From positions 151,041 to 215,040 of the forward strand of contig NZ_JAMTCO010000002.1 in NCBI RefSeq assembly GCF_024171925.1: a stretch of 64,000 nt of DNA. The letters run 5' to 3'. This document shows positions 41,328 to 51,036 of the stretch, piece after piece (the first letter of the stretch is position 1; every line of letters begins with the position of its first letter). A program made the position numbers and the translations under genes. Under the pieces are notes generated by a model. It was not told the origin of the DNA and made no database searches. It saw only the letters and a list, made by a program, of their open reading frames with translations. The stretch comes from Actinokineospora diospyrosa (lineage in GTDB: Bacteria; Actinomycetota; Actinomycetes; Mycobacteriales; Pseudonocardiaceae).

Positions 41328-41468
41328 TGGTTCCTCCGCTTGGGTGATCGCCCTGGCGACACCGTAGCCGGCGGGGGTGGCAAAACCGGGCAACCGACCG
41401 GCGTGTCCGCGCCCACTCCTGTCACCAGTTCACCCGCCAACCACTCGGTGGTGGAAGAATCCCACCCC

Positions 41469-42644
41469 ATGCTGCGCGTCGGCCTCACCGGTGGGATCGG
41501 GTCCGGGAAATCCACCGTGGCGGCCAGGCTGGCCGACCACGGCGCTGTCGTCGTCGACTCCGACCGGGTCGCCAGGGAGGTCGTCGCCCCGGGCACCCCG
41601 GGCCTCGCCGCGGTCGCGGCGGAGTTCGGCGCGGACGTCCTGACCGCCGACGGCGCGCTGGACCGGCCCAAGCTGGCGGGCATCGTGTTCAGCGACGACG
41701 CCGCGCGCCAGCGGCTCAACGCGATCGTGCACCCCCTGGTCCGCGACCGCGCCACCGAACTCGTCACCGCCGCTCCACCGGACGCGGTCGTCGTGCAGGA
41801 CGTGCCGCTGCTGGTGGAGAACGGCATGGGCGCGCTCTACCACCTGGTGATCGTGGTGGACACCCCGGTCGAGGTGCGGGTGCGCAGGCTGGTCGAGCAC
41901 CGCGGTCTTGCCGAGTCGGACGCCCGGGCCCGGATCGCCGCGCAGGCCGACGACGACGCCCGCCGCGCGGCCGCGGACATCTGGCTGTCCAACGCGGGGA
42001 CCCCCGATCAGACCAGGGCCGCTGTTGACGCGTTGTGGGCTGAGCGCCTAGCGCCCTACGAGACCAACCTGCGCGAGCGCCGACACGCCGACCGGGGCGC
42101 GCCGCGGATCCTCGACCACGACCTGACCTGGCCCGCGCAGGCGCAACGGCTGCTCGCCCGGCTCCGCCTCGCCGTCGGCGGTGCCGCGCTGCGGGTCGAC
42201 CACGTGGGCTCCACCTCGGTCCCCGGGCTGGCCGCCAAGGACGTTCTCGACTTCCAGGTCGTCGTCGCGACCCTCGACGACGGCCTCGACGAACCCCTGG
42301 CCGCGGCCGGGTTCCCGCGCCTGCCCGGGTTCGACCTCGACTCCCCGCACCCGCCCGGCGGGCCCGCGACCGCCAAGCGCACGCACGTCGCCGCCGACCC
42401 GGGCCGGTGGGCCAACGTCCACGTCCGGGCCCAGGACTCGCCCTTCGCCGGGTACTCCTTGCTGTTCCCGGCGTGGTTGCGCGCCGACGGGTCCGCGCGC
42501 GCGGAGTACGAGCAGCTCAAGCGCGGACTGGCGTCGAGCCACAGCGACGTCCCGGCCTACGCCGAGGCGAAGGAATCGTGGTTCGACCAGGCGATCCCGC
42601 GGGCCGAGGCGTGGGCGGCGGCCACCGGCTGGACCGCGGACTGA
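41469..42644 (+). CDS. coaE: Dephospho-CoA kinase with GrpB-like C-terminal domain
   Basis: This encodes 391 residues. Residues 1-195 are CoaE: P-loop GLTGGIGSGKST at 5-16, DSDRVAREVV, the lid region and QDVPLLVEN. This kinase phosphorylates dephospho-CoA in the last step of CoA synthesis. Residues 205-391 form a GrpB/UPF0157 nucleotidyltransferase-like domain (VDHVGSTSVPGLAAKDVLDFQV), the fusion known from mycobacteria and relatives. ATG 41469 places the P-loop at the normal distance. Confidence 0.94.
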   Translation: MLRVGLTGGIGSGKSTVAARLADHGAVVVDSDRVAREVVAPGTPGLAAVAAEFGADVLTADGALDRPKLAGIVFSDDAARQRLNAIVHPLVRDRATELVTAAPPDAVVVQDVPLLVENGMGALYHLVIVVDTPVEVRVRRLVEHRGLAESDARARIAAQADDDARRAAADIWLSNAGTPDQTRAAVDALWAERLAPYETNLRERRHADRGAPRILDHDLTWPAQAQRLLARLRLAVGGAALRVDHVGSTSVPGLAAKDVLDFQVVVATLDDGLDEPLAAAGFPRLPGFDLDSPHPPGGPATAKRTHVAADPGRWANVHVRAQDSPFAGYSLLFPAWLRADGSARAEYEQLKRGLASSHSDVPAYAEAKESWFDQAIPRAEAWAAATGWTAD

Positions 42645-42735
42645 GGACCGGCTCGACAGCGCGCCCCGACGCCCAGAACCAGAACAGTGCTCGGCGGCTA
42701 GGGCAGTGCCCGGTGCCTAAGACGGTGTCCGGCGC

Positions 42736-43254
42736 CTAGAACGGGGGCCAGACCTCGAACACGTGCTTGTAGGCCAGCCACGACGACAGGTCGTGCCGGA
42801 ACCGGCTGAGCTCCTCGAGGGTCTGGTGCACCGTGCACAGCGCCAGGTCCGCGTCGCCGACCCGCAGCACCCGGCCCGCGACCGCGGCGGCGAACTCCTC
42901 CGAGCGCACGATCCGCGCGGTCGTCCCGCCCGGCGCGGCCAGGCCGAGCAGCAGGTCGGTGGTCCGCCAGGTCCGGCCGTCGCGCAGCACCCGGACCGCG
43001 GTGAGCACGCTGGGGCTGCCCTTGGCGTGCCGCGAGCGCGGTTTGCTCTGGGTGAGCCGCAGGTTCAGGTGCGGCAGCAGCCAGGTCACCTCGGCGTCGG
43101 AGAACGGGTCCTCCGGGGTCGGGCACTCCATGCGCAGGCCCCAGCGCTCGACCTGGCAGGTGCGGAGGGTCCGGGTCATCCCGGAGGAGTAGCTGCGAAC
43201 CGCGGTGACCGTGTCGACAACGTCGACCAGCTGCGGGGTGATGGCCGTGCCCAC
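42736..43254 (-). CDS. DUF402-like protein
   Basis: This encodes 172 residues, beta-rich, with the pattern VLRDGRTWRTTDLLL and a final helix ending LAYKHVF, similar in layout to the protein encoded at 43399 (DG.VWR..DLYLDV). DUF402 proteins include nucleoside-diphosphate phosphatases, but the acidic cluster is not obvious here, so activity is uncertain. It is one of two related genes in the same direction, 145 nt apart. Confidence 0.55.
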   Translation of the reverse strand: MGTAITPQLVDVVDTVTAVRSYSSGMTRTLRTCQVERWGLRMECPTPEDPFSDAEVTWLLPHLNLRLTQSKPRSRHAKGSPSVLTAVRVLRDGRTWRTTDLLLGLAAPGGTTARIVRSEEFAAAVAGRVLRVGDADLALCTVHQTLEELSRFRHDLSSWLAYKHVFEVWPPF

Positions 43255-43398
43255 GCGGCCAGAGCGTAGTCGGGAACGTGCGTTCCGTGACTACCGGGGT
43301 CGATTCGTTATGTCACAGATCGTGTGCGCTCAGCTATCGGTTGGGCGATATTTCGTCGCGCGGCGTCCCGGACTGTTGACGCAGCGTCGCGTTGGCCA

Positions 43399-43980
43399 CT
43401 ATCGGGTCTGCCACGGCGCGGGGATGCCCGCCCCGGCGAGCCAGCCGTCCACGTGGTGCCCGGTCTCGGCGATCCCGGCCACCACGGCGTACCCGCGCGC
43501 CATCGCCCGCTCGGCCGTGTCCAGGTCGAGCAGCCCGGCCCGCACCGCGGCGAGCAGCTCGTCGCAGTCCTCCACCCGGGTGTCGCGGCCGGTGCGCACC
43601 AGCACGTCCAGGTAGAGGTCGACGGTGCGCCACACCCGGCCGTCGCGGGTGATGTCGACGACGTCGAGGTAGAAGTCGTGGCCGAGGTCCACCCCCGGCG
43701 CGGGGCGCCACTTCGACACCCGCAGACCGGCCGCGGGCAGCAGCAGCGACTCGAAGTGCGCGATCCTCGGGTGCCCGTCGACCGGGCGCGACATGTAGAG
43801 GCCGTGGCGGCTCTCGCGGAACACCTCGACCGCGCGGACGAACCCCTTCGGGTCCGTGTTGGTCATCGCGACCGGGTCGAACAGCTCCACCTTGGGCGGG
43901 TGGACCTCGTGGGCGGTGTCGTCCCGACGGGACGGTGGGATGGGCAGATCACCGAGGACCGGTTCGGCGTGTGCGCGCAT
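43399..43980 (-). CDS. DUF402-domain protein
   Basis: The product is 193 residues with the DUF402 core: HDFYLDVVDITRDGRVWRTVDLYLDVLV followed by a helix with LLDLDTAERAMARGY. The conserved D/E clusters of the family (YLDVVD, DLYLDV) are present, so phosphatase activity on nucleotides is possible. An internal Met start near residue 40 is an alternative to the ATG used. Confidence 0.72.
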   Translation of the reverse strand: MRAHAEPVLGDLPIPPSRRDDTAHEVHPPKVELFDPVAMTNTDPKGFVRAVEVFRESRHGLYMSRPVDGHPRIAHFESLLLPAAGLRVSKWRPAPGVDLGHDFYLDVVDITRDGRVWRTVDLYLDVLVRTGRDTRVEDCDELLAAVRAGLLDLDTAERAMARGYAVVAGIAETGHHVDGWLAGAGIPAPWQTR

Positions 43981-44102
43981 GCCGCCATCGTGCCCACGAC
44001 CCCCGGGCGAAGCCCAGACCTTTCGAAGGATTTTTGCCCCCCGTACGGGTGAATGAGCGCTAGGCTCCCGCCCCGATCGGTCGTGGGAGTTCGTGGAGGT
44101 CA

Positions 44103-45254
44103 GTGAGCGTGTTCGGAATCCTTCGGCCCTGTCGGCACCGCTTGTCGCCGACCCTGCGCACTTCGTGGATGGCCCACCTTTGTGGACTGTGCCTCGCGCT
44201 GCGCGACGACCACGGGCACCTCGCGCGCACGGTCACCAACTACGACGGGCTCGTCGTGTCCGCCTTGGTCGAGGCGCAGTCACCCAGCGTCGGCGGGCGC
44301 CGGGTCGCGGGGCCGTGCCCGTTGCGCGGGATGCGCCCGGCGCCGGTCGCCGAGGGCGCGGGCGCCCGGTTGGCCGCCGCGGTGTCGCTGGTGCTCGCGT
44401 CGGCGAAGATGCGCGACCACGTCGACGACGGTGACGGCGCGTTCCGCCGTGCCCCGGTCGCCGGGGTCGCCCGCCGGGTCGCCACCCGCTGGGCCGCGCA
44501 GGGCGCGGCGACGGGGGAGCGGATCGGGTTCTCCACCGCCGTGCTGCTCGACGCCGTCGGCAGGCAGGGCGAGCTGGAGTCTGGCCTGGTCGCCGGGTCG
44601 TCGGTGCTGCTGGCGACCGAGCCGACCGAGACGGCGACGGCCGCCGCGTTCGCGCACACCGCAGTGCTCACCGGGCGACCGGGCAACGCGGCGCCGCTGG
44701 CCGAGGCCGGGCGGATGTTCGGGCGCGTCGCGCACCTGCTCGACGCCGTCGAGGACCGCGACACCGACGCCGAGACCGGGGCGTGGAACCCGCTGACGGC
44801 CACCGGTACGGGCCTGGCCGAGGCGCGGCGGCTGTGCGATGACGCCGTGCTCGGGGTCCGGCTGGCTCTACGCGAAGCAGAGTTCGACGACCAGAAGTTG
44901 GTGCACGCCCTTCTTGTGCACGAACTGGACGCCGCCGTGCACCGCACCTTCGGTCACCTTGAAGCCAGCCAACAGCCCGGGCACGTGCCGTTGACGCCAA
45001 CGTCGCCGAAGCACCGCCACGGGCCTAACGACCCCCAAGGGCCGAAGTGGGGTAAGAGGCGGTCCACGATCCCGGGCTGCGGCGTGGCGCTGGTGCTGTG
45101 CTGCACCTGCCAGTACTGCTGTGCCGACCCGTACCACGACCCGTGGACCGGGGAGCCCAAGTCGGGGTGGTGCACCAACTGTGACTGCGGTGGCTGCGAC
45201 TGCTGCAACTGTGACGGCTGTTGCTGTGACGGGTGCTGCTGCGACTGCAACTGA
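44103..45254 (+). CDS. DUF5685-like protein with Cys-rich C-terminal tail
   Basis: This encodes 383 residues. It starts [11 protein letters not shown]...[16 protein letters not shown], the Cys-containing DUF5685 signature, followed by a long helical body. The last 65 residues contain more than 20 cysteines in runs such as CDCCNC and [10 protein letters not shown], preceded by a helix-breaking [16 protein letters not shown]. The tail could bind several metal ions or be lipidated or cross-linked. GTG 44103 has GGAGGT upstream. Function unknown. Confidence 0.75.
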   Translation: MSVFGILRPCRHRLSPTLRTSWMAHLCGLCLALRDDHGHLARTVTNYDGLVVSALVEAQSPSVGGRRVAGPCPLRGMRPAPVAEGAGARLAAAVSLVLASAKMRDHVDDGDGAFRRAPVAGVARRVATRWAAQGAATGERIGFSTAVLLDAVGRQGELESGLVAGSSVLLATEPTETATAAAFAHTAVLTGRPGNAAPLAEAGRMFGRVAHLLDAVEDRDTDAETGAWNPLTATGTGLAEARRLCDDAVLGVRLALREAEFDDQKLVHALLVHELDAAVHRTFGHLEASQQPGHVPLTPTSPKHRHGPNDPQGPKWGKRRSTIPGCGVALVLCCTCQYCCADPYHDPWTGEPKSGWCTNCDCGGCDCCNCDGCCCDGCCCDCN

Positions 45255-45396
45255 CCGAGCCAGCTCCGCGGCGAACCGTGTCTTCGCCGCGGAGAAGGTT
45301 CGCTCGCCCAGCCGGGCACGATGCCGGGCGGGGACGAGGGGGTGGGTGGCGGGAGGAATAGCCAGAGTGTCGGGGTGCGGGCGTACTGTCGTTCCC

Positions 45397-47571
45397 GTGG
45401 CTTTCGCGACCGAGAAATCCCAGCAGAACGCACCGGTGCTCGCCCACTCCGAGCACCGGCCAGTCAGCGACATCCCGCGCTCGGGCGGGAAGTTCCGGAT
45501 GGCCGCGCCCTACCAGCCCGCCGGTGACCAGCCCGCCGCCATCGACGAGCTGGAGCGGCGGATCACCGCGGGCGAGCAGGACGTGGTGCTGCTCGGCGCG
45601 ACCGGTACCGGCAAGTCGGCCACCACGGCGTGGCTGGTCGAGCGGGTGCAGCGGCCGACGCTGGTGATGGCGCCGAACAAGACGCTGGCCGCGCAGCTGG
45701 CCAACGAGCTGCGGGAGTTCTTCCCGGACAACGCGGTCGAGTACTTCGTCAGCTACTACGACTACTACCAGCCCGAGGCGTACATCCCGCAGACCGACAC
45801 CTACATCGAGAAGGACTCCTCGATCAACGACGACGTCGAGCGGCTGCGGCACTCGGCGACGATGAGCCTGCTGTCGCGCCGCGACGTGATCGTGGTCGCC
45901 TCGGTGTCGTGCATCTACGGCCTGGGCACCCCGCAGTCCTACCTGGACCGCTCGATCGGGCTGACCGTCGGCGGCGAGGTCGAGCGCGACACGTTCCTGC
46001 GCGCCCTGGTCGACGTGCAGTACAACCGCAACGACATCGCCTTCGCCCGCGGCACCTTCCGGGTCCGCGGCGACACGGTGGAGATCATCCCGGCGTACGA
46101 GGAGCTGGCCATCCGGGTCGAGTTCTTCGGCGACGAGATCGACAAGCTGTACTACCTGCACCCGCTCACCGGTGACATCGTCCGCGAGTGCGAGGAGCTG
46201 CGGATCTTCCCGGCGACGCACTACGTGGCCGGTCCGGAGCGGATGGAGCGCGCGATCGGCGGCATCGAGCAGGAGCTCGAGGAGCGGCTCGCCGAGCTCG
46301 AGCGCCAGGGCAAGCTGCTGGAGGCCCAGCGGCTGCGCATGCGCACCAGCTACGACATCGAGATGATGCGCCAGGTCGGGTTCTGCTCGGGCATCGAGAA
46401 CTACTCCCGCCACGTCGACGGCCGCGCCGCGGGCACCGCGCCCGCCACCCTGATCGACTACTTCCCGGACGACTTCCTGCTGGTCATCGACGAGTCGCAC
46501 GTGACGGTCCCGCAGATCGGCGGCATGTACGAGGGCGACATGTCCCGCAAGCGCAACCTGGTCGAGCACGGCTTCCGGCTGCCGAGCGCGGTGGACAACC
46601 GGCCGCTGACCTGGGAGGAGTTCACCCAGCGGATCGGCCAGACGGTGTACCTGTCGGCGACGCCCGGCCCGTACGAGATCGGCCAGGCCGCTGGCGAGTT
46701 CGTCGAGCAGGTCATCCGCCCGACCGGCCTGATCGACCCGGAGGTCGTGGTCAAGCCGACCGAGGGGCAGATCGACGACCTGGTGCACGAGATTCGGGTG
46801 CGCGCCGAGCGCGACGAACGGGTGCTGGTCACCACGCTGACCAAGAAGATGTCCGAGGACCTCACCGACTACCTGCTGGAGCTGGGCATCCGGGTGCGCT
46901 ACCTGCACTCCGAGGTGGACACCCTGCGCCGCATCGAGCTGCTGCGCCAACTGCGCTCCGGCGAGTACGACGTGCTGATCGGCATCAACCTGCTGCGCGA
47001 GGGCCTCGACCTGCCCGAGGTGTCCCTGGTGGCGATCCTCGACGCGGACAAGGAGGGCTTCCTGCGCAGCGGCACCTCGCTGATCCAGACCATTGGCCGC
47101 GCCGCGCGCAACGTCTCCGGCGAGGTCCACATGTACGCCGACAAGATCACCGACTCGATGCGGCACGCCATCGACGAGACCAACCGCAGGCGCGCCAAGC
47201 AGGTCGCCTACAACACCGAGCGCGGCATCGACCCGCAGCCGTTGCGCAAGAAGATCGCCGACATCCTCGACCGCGTCTACACCGAGGCCGAGGAGACCGA
47301 CACCGTCCCCATCGGCGGCTCCGGCCGCAACACCTCCCGGGGCAAGCGCGCCACCGGCGAGGCGGGCTCCGGCAAGTCCGCGGGCCTGGTCGCCGACCGC
47401 GACGTCAAGTCCATGCCGCGCGCGGAATTGGCCGACCTGGTGCAGCAGCTCACCGACCAGATGATGAACGCGGCTCGGGACCTGCAGTTCGAACTGGCCG
47501 CCCGGCTGCGCGACGAGATCCACGACCTCAAACGGGAACTGCGGGGGATGGACGCCGCGGGCATCCGCTGA
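45397..47571 (+). CDS. uvrB: Excinuclease ABC subunit B
   Basis: This encodes 724 residues with Walker [12 protein letters not shown], the damage-binding beta-hairpin [21 protein letters not shown], helicase motifs DESHVT and QTIGRAARN, and the C-terminal UvrC-binding helix pair [14 protein letters not shown]. It verifies DNA damage delivered by UvrA. GTG 45397 follows TACTGT (45384-45389) by 7 nt, indicating a leaderless message. The frame is open further upstream, but that would add non-family sequence. Confidence 0.97.
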   Translation: MAFATEKSQQNAPVLAHSEHRPVSDIPRSGGKFRMAAPYQPAGDQPAAIDELERRITAGEQDVVLLGATGTGKSATTAWLVERVQRPTLVMAPNKTLAAQLANELREFFPDNAVEYFVSYYDYYQPEAYIPQTDTYIEKDSSINDDVERLRHSATMSLLSRRDVIVVASVSCIYGLGTPQSYLDRSIGLTVGGEVERDTFLRALVDVQYNRNDIAFARGTFRVRGDTVEIIPAYEELAIRVEFFGDEIDKLYYLHPLTGDIVRECEELRIFPATHYVAGPERMERAIGGIEQELEERLAELERQGKLLEAQRLRMRTSYDIEMMRQVGFCSGIENYSRHVDGRAAGTAPATLIDYFPDDFLLVIDESHVTVPQIGGMYEGDMSRKRNLVEHGFRLPSAVDNRPLTWEEFTQRIGQTVYLSATPGPYEIGQAAGEFVEQVIRPTGLIDPEVVVKPTEGQIDDLVHEIRVRAERDERVLVTTLTKKMSEDLTDYLLELGIRVRYLHSEVDTLRRIELLRQLRSGEYDVLIGINLLREGLDLPEVSLVAILDADKEGFLRSGTSLIQTIGRAARNVSGEVHMYADKITDSMRHAIDETNRRRAKQVAYNTERGIDPQPLRKKIADILDRVYTEAEETDTVPIGGSGRNTSRGKRATGEAGSGKSAGLVADRDVKSMPRAELADLVQQLTDQMMNAARDLQFELAARLRDEIHDLKRELRGMDAAGIR

Positions 47572-47572
47572 C

Positions 47573-48499
47573 TCAGCGCGCCCAGCCCGGTGCCCAGGTG
47601 CCCTCGGTCGCCGTCGTCCGGTACCGGGCTTGGAGGTGCTCGAGCAGGTCGGCGAGCAGGGGGTGCGGGTTGTCGGCCCGCCAGATGACCGACAGCGGGT
47701 AGACCGGGGTCGGGTCGGTGACCGGGATCCGGCGCAGGTCGTAGCTCTCCGGCCAGAGGTAGCGCGAACCCTCGCCGACGAGCATGGCGAGCTGGGCGGA
47801 GTCCGCGATCTCGGCGAGCAGCGCCTCGATGCCGAACATCGGCCCGACCGTGTCGATGGTGAGCCCGAACGCCTTCGCCAGGTCCTCGTAGTAGCCCACC
47901 GGCTCGGCGTCGGACATGCCGGGCATCCAAACGGGATGGTCGGCGAGCTCGGCGGGTGTCACGGTCGCGGCGTCCGCCAACGGGTGCCGTGGTCCGATCA
48001 GCAGTTGGTGCCGGTCATCGATGACCCGCGCCGAGCGGAGTCCACTGGGGACTTCGACGGTCCGCAGTGACCGGAAAGTGGCGTCCAGGGTGCCCGCGTT
48101 GACCTCCGCCAGCGCCGTCGCGGCGTCGGCGTTGGTCAGCGCCACGACGTGGAGCTCGATGCCGGGGCGCTGCTGGTAGAACGCGTGCAAGACGTTCGAC
48201 GGCGCGATCCTGCGGCTGACGACATCGATCCGCAACGCCCTGCGCCCCGGCGTCACCGCCGTCTTGACGCGTTCGGCGGCGCGCAGGAGTTCGCGCGCGT
48301 GTGGCAACAACGCCTGCCCGTCGACGGTCAGCCGGACACCCCGGGCGATCCGCGCGAACAGCTGCACCCCGAGCTCCCGCTCCAGCGCGGCCACCCGCTT
48401 CGAGGCCGCCTGCTGGGTGATCTCCAGGTCGTCCGCGGCCGCCTGGAACTGCCCGCTCCCGGCAACGGCGACGAAGGTGCGAACCGCGTCCAGATCCAC
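47573..48499 (-). CDS. LysR-family transcriptional regulator
   Basis: This encodes 308 residues. The N-terminal helix-turn-helix is LDAVRTFVAVAGSGQFQAAADDLEITQQAASKRVAALE; a periplasmic-binding-like effector domain follows. It is transcribed away from the MFS gene at 48621 with a 121-nt shared control region, so it probably regulates that transporter. It converges tail to tail with uvrB (1-nt gap). Confidence 0.9.
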   Translation of the reverse strand: MDLDAVRTFVAVAGSGQFQAAADDLEITQQAASKRVAALERELGVQLFARIARGVRLTVDGQALLPHARELLRAAERVKTAVTPGRRALRIDVVSRRIAPSNVLHAFYQQRPGIELHVVALTNADAATALAEVNAGTLDATFRSLRTVEVPSGLRSARVIDDRHQLLIGPRHPLADAATVTPAELADHPVWMPGMSDAEPVGYYEDLAKAFGLTIDTVGPMFGIEALLAEIADSAQLAMLVGEGSRYLWPESYDLRRIPVTDPTPVYPLSVIWRADNPHPLLADLLEHLQARYRTTATEGTWAPGWAR

Positions 48500-48620
48500 G
48501 GCCAGAACCTACGCCCACAACTCCCGGTTGTGACACGCCGCTCGCCCCGTTGTTGGTGCTGTCCCCTGGCCACCGGTTTGACTCCACCGACTTCGTTCAT
48601 CGACGAGTGGGAGCCGCTGG

Positions 48621-49805
48621 GTGTTAGGCCGCTCATTCGGTTGGCTGTGGGCCGCGTACGCCGTCAGCGCCTACGGCACCGGCCTCAGCTTCGGCGCCTT
48701 CTCGTTCGTCGCCATCACCGTGCTCAACGCCACCTCCGCCGAGGTGGCGACCCTGTCGTCCGCAGGCCTGGTGATCGGAGCCCTCTTGGCGGTCCCTTTG
48801 GGCCCCTGGATGGAAAGCCGCGCCAAGCGCCCCGTCATGATCGCCATGGACCTGACCCGCTTCGCGGCCCTCTCGTCCATCCCCCTCGCCTACGCCCTGG
48901 ACGCCCTCTCCTACCCCCACCTCCTGCTGATCTCCGTCGTCACCGCGGCGGCCAAGATCGCCTCCTCCGCCGCCAGCGGCGCGCACCTCAGAACCCTTGT
49001 CCCGCCGGACAAACTCCTGCTGGCCACCAGCCGCCTCGAGTCCACTACCTGGTCAGCCACCACAATCGCCCCACCCCTCGGCGGCGCCGCCGTCAGCCTC
49101 TTAGGCCCAGTGATCACGGTTGCCTTGGACGCCGCGAGCTATCTCCTCTCCGCCCTCGGCATCGCCGCGATCAAAGCCCCCGAACCCCCGAAAACCCCCA
49201 CCCGCCAGCGCACCAACCTCATCGAGGGCTGGCGCTACCTCATCACCCACCGCCAGCTCCGCCGGTACTTCCTCAACGCGGTCCTGGTCAACGCCCTGAT
49301 CATGGCCACCGAACCCCTACTGGCCGTCCTGATGCTCTCCCACCTGAACTTCCCCGCCTGGCAATACGCCCTAGCCCTCGCCACCCCTTGCCTCGGCGGC
49401 CTACTAGGTTCCCGCCTAGCCCCCCGCCTGACTTCCCGCTACGGCCAACAAGCGGTCCTCCGAGCCTCCGGAATCGCCCGTAGCTGTTGGCCCCTGTGCC
49501 TCGCCTTCGTCCAGCCAGGCATCCCAGGCCTGGCAATAGTGATCGCCACCCAACTAGCCCTGATCGTCTCCATAAGCATCTTCACCCCCACCCTCTCGGC
49601 CTACCGCCTGACCAACACCACCCCCACCCACCACACCCGCCTCCTCACGGCTTGGGCCATCACCAGCGCTATAGCCACCGCCGCAACCACTGTGCTGTGG
49701 GGCTTCCTGGCGGAACTCACCACCCCGCGCACCGCCATCGCCCTAGCCGGAGCCCTGCTCTTAGCCACGCCCCTTCTCTTGCCGCGTCACAACACCCCTG
49801 ACTAA
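48621..49805 (+). CDS. MFS transporter (exporter type)
   Basis: This encodes 394 residues with about twelve membrane helices and the MFS loop WMESRAKRPVMIAMD between helices 2 and 3; probably an efflux pump of the DHA/MFS_3 type. Codon use differs from its neighbours: three TTA codons (48624, 49101, 49761), many CTA and TTG codons in the second half. The second codon is TTA, so expression may depend on the rare leucyl-tRNA, as with bldA in Streptomyces. GTG 48621 lacks a strong ribosome-binding site. Confidence 0.8.
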   Translation: MLGRSFGWLWAAYAVSAYGTGLSFGAFSFVAITVLNATSAEVATLSSAGLVIGALLAVPLGPWMESRAKRPVMIAMDLTRFAALSSIPLAYALDALSYPHLLLISVVTAAAKIASSAASGAHLRTLVPPDKLLLATSRLESTTWSATTIAPPLGGAAVSLLGPVITVALDAASYLLSALGIAAIKAPEPPKTPTRQRTNLIEGWRYLITHRQLRRYFLNAVLVNALIMATEPLLAVLMLSHLNFPAWQYALALATPCLGGLLGSRLAPRLTSRYGQQAVLRASGIARSCWPLCLAFVQPGIPGLAIVIATQLALIVSISIFTPTLSAYRLTNTTPTHHTRLLTAWAITSAIATAATTVLWGFLAELTTPRTAIALAGALLLATPLLLPRHNTPD

Positions 49806-49879
49806 CCGCACCCCTCCCTCACCCCCGTCAATCCTCGCCTCCCATGCACTGCCGACCACCGATTGCCCAAGCTCGCGCC

Positions 49880-50447
49880 ACCACCCACCTGCCCCGACTT
49901 GAACCGCCTGGCTAGCCCCGGACACCCAGACCCGACGGTGTCAGCCCAGCTGCCGTCAGGCCTGCCCCAGTCCACCGGGTACACCTGGACACTCGGAAGC
50001 CGCCGCTGGCCAACCCGGCTGCCCTCAGGTTCGACCCAAGTCACCAACCCAGTCCATGGACACCCAGCCCCAGCGGCGCCAACCACCCTACGCAAGATCA
50101 TCTGTCGCAAGAGCCCCCGATATACAGCCTATTGAGGAAGACCGACAGAACCGGGGCAGCGATCAGGGCCTGTGGACAACAGAACACGTTGTGGACAACC
50201 ACCCGCCAGCCCAGTCCCCGGACACGCGGACCCAGCGGTGCCAACCTGCCCCCCGTCAGGACCGGCCCCGACCCACAGTGCCAGCTCCTGGACACTCGGA
50301 CCAGCCGGTGCCATCCCAGCCCGCTCTCGCCAGTCCTGCCAACCCAGCACCTGGACACTCGGACCCAGCGGTGCCAACCCGCACCCCGTCAGGTCCGCCC
50401 CAGCCCACCTTCCCAGCACCTGGACAGTCGGACTCGCTGGTGCCAAC
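49880..50447 (+). repeat. Degenerate tandem repeats of about 55 bp
   Basis: Head-to-tail copies of a unit with CCTGGACACTCGGACCCAGC, GGTGCCAACCC and CCGTCAGG(T/A)CCGCC recur at least six times with substitutions and small indels, best preserved between 50210 and 50450. The pattern is interrupted by the first DnaA-box-like unit at 50091-50199. No gene is supported in this interval; open frames are a by-product of the repeat period. Confidence 0.6.
50091..50199 (+). repeat. 110-bp unit with two DnaA-box-like sites, copy 1
   Basis: The order is CGCAAGATCA, GCCCCCGATATACAGC, a purine-rich GAAGACCGACAGAAC stretch, then TGTGGACAA at 50171-50179 and again at 50190-50198, exactly 19 bp apart. The complement of each site, TTGTCCACA, equals the high-GC actinobacterial DnaA box. 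Two more copies lie at 50724 and 50847. Confidence 0.7.
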
Positions 50448-50594
50448 TGCTCGATGGGGTGGACCTGTTTTGTGTGGGGGGACGACACCCGTAGCGTCGC
50501 CTCGCGGCAGGGCCAGTCTTTTCGGCCCCTGCTGTGCGGTCCTGCCACGGGTGTCGTAGGGGCCCCGCACAAAACAGGTCCACCGCATCGAGCA
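50448..50594. repeat. Long imperfect inverted repeat (45/48-nt arms)
   Basis: The left arm 50448-50492 begins TGCTCGATGGGGTGGACCTG and ends GACGACACCCGT. The right arm 50547-50594 begins ACGGGTGTCGTA and ends CAGGTCCACCGCATCGAGCA. Arms match at about 38 of 45 positions with a short indel near the middle, around a 54-nt loop. As RNA or single-stranded DNA this would fold into one long hairpin. It carries no transposase and no flanking duplication that I can see. Confidence 0.75.
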
Positions 50595-50723
50595 AAGCTC
50601 GAAAATCGCGGATCGGGCCCGATGTTGCCGCCAGGCAACGAGGCGTCCGAACCGGGTCGCCGAGGTCGCCGCCAGGCGACGAGGCCGACCCCATCCCTTG
50701 CCCCGCACCCCCAGCAACGGCTC

Positions 50724-50836
50724 ACGCCAAGATCAACCTGATCGAAGGCCCCCGAATACACAGCTTACCGAGACGCACCGACAAACCGGCAGCACCAAGC
50801 AAGGCCCTGTGGACAGCCAGAACCGTTGTGGACAAC
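50724..50836 (+). repeat. 110-bp unit with two DnaA-box-like sites, copy 2
   Basis: Same order as copy 1: CGCCAAGATCA, GGCCCCCGAATACACAGC, GACGCACCGACAAACC, then TGTGGACAG (50808-50816) and TGTGGACAA (50827-50835), again 19 bp apart. Confidence 0.7.
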
Positions 50837-50846
50837 CAGCCACCCC

Positions 50847-50956
50847 CGCAAGATCAACTCAACCAAAAGCCCCCGATATACAGCTTACCGAGGCAGACCG
50901 ACACAACGGGAGCAGCAAGCAGCAGCCTGTGGACAACCAAACCCGTTGTGGACAAA
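50847..50956 (+). repeat. 110-bp unit with two DnaA-box-like sites, copy 3
   Basis: Same order: CGCAAGATCA, GCCCCCGATATACAGC, GGCAGACCGACACAAC, then TGTGGACAA at 50928-50936 and 50947-50955, 19 bp apart. Copies 2 and 3 are nearly contiguous; copy 1 is separated from them by the long inverted repeat and 55-bp repeats. Confidence 0.7.
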
Positions 50957-51036
50957 CAGAACCGTCGTGGAAAGCCGCCCTGCATGCAACCGGCGCAGCA
51001 GAAGCGGCTCACCACAACAAGGGGTCAACAGTCCAC

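Noticed and set aside
50091-50956. Chromosomal origin (oriC)
   Set aside because: No dnaA, dnaN, rpmH or gyr genes nearby, only six boxes, and no AT-rich unwinding region. Better described as boxed repeats of unknown role.
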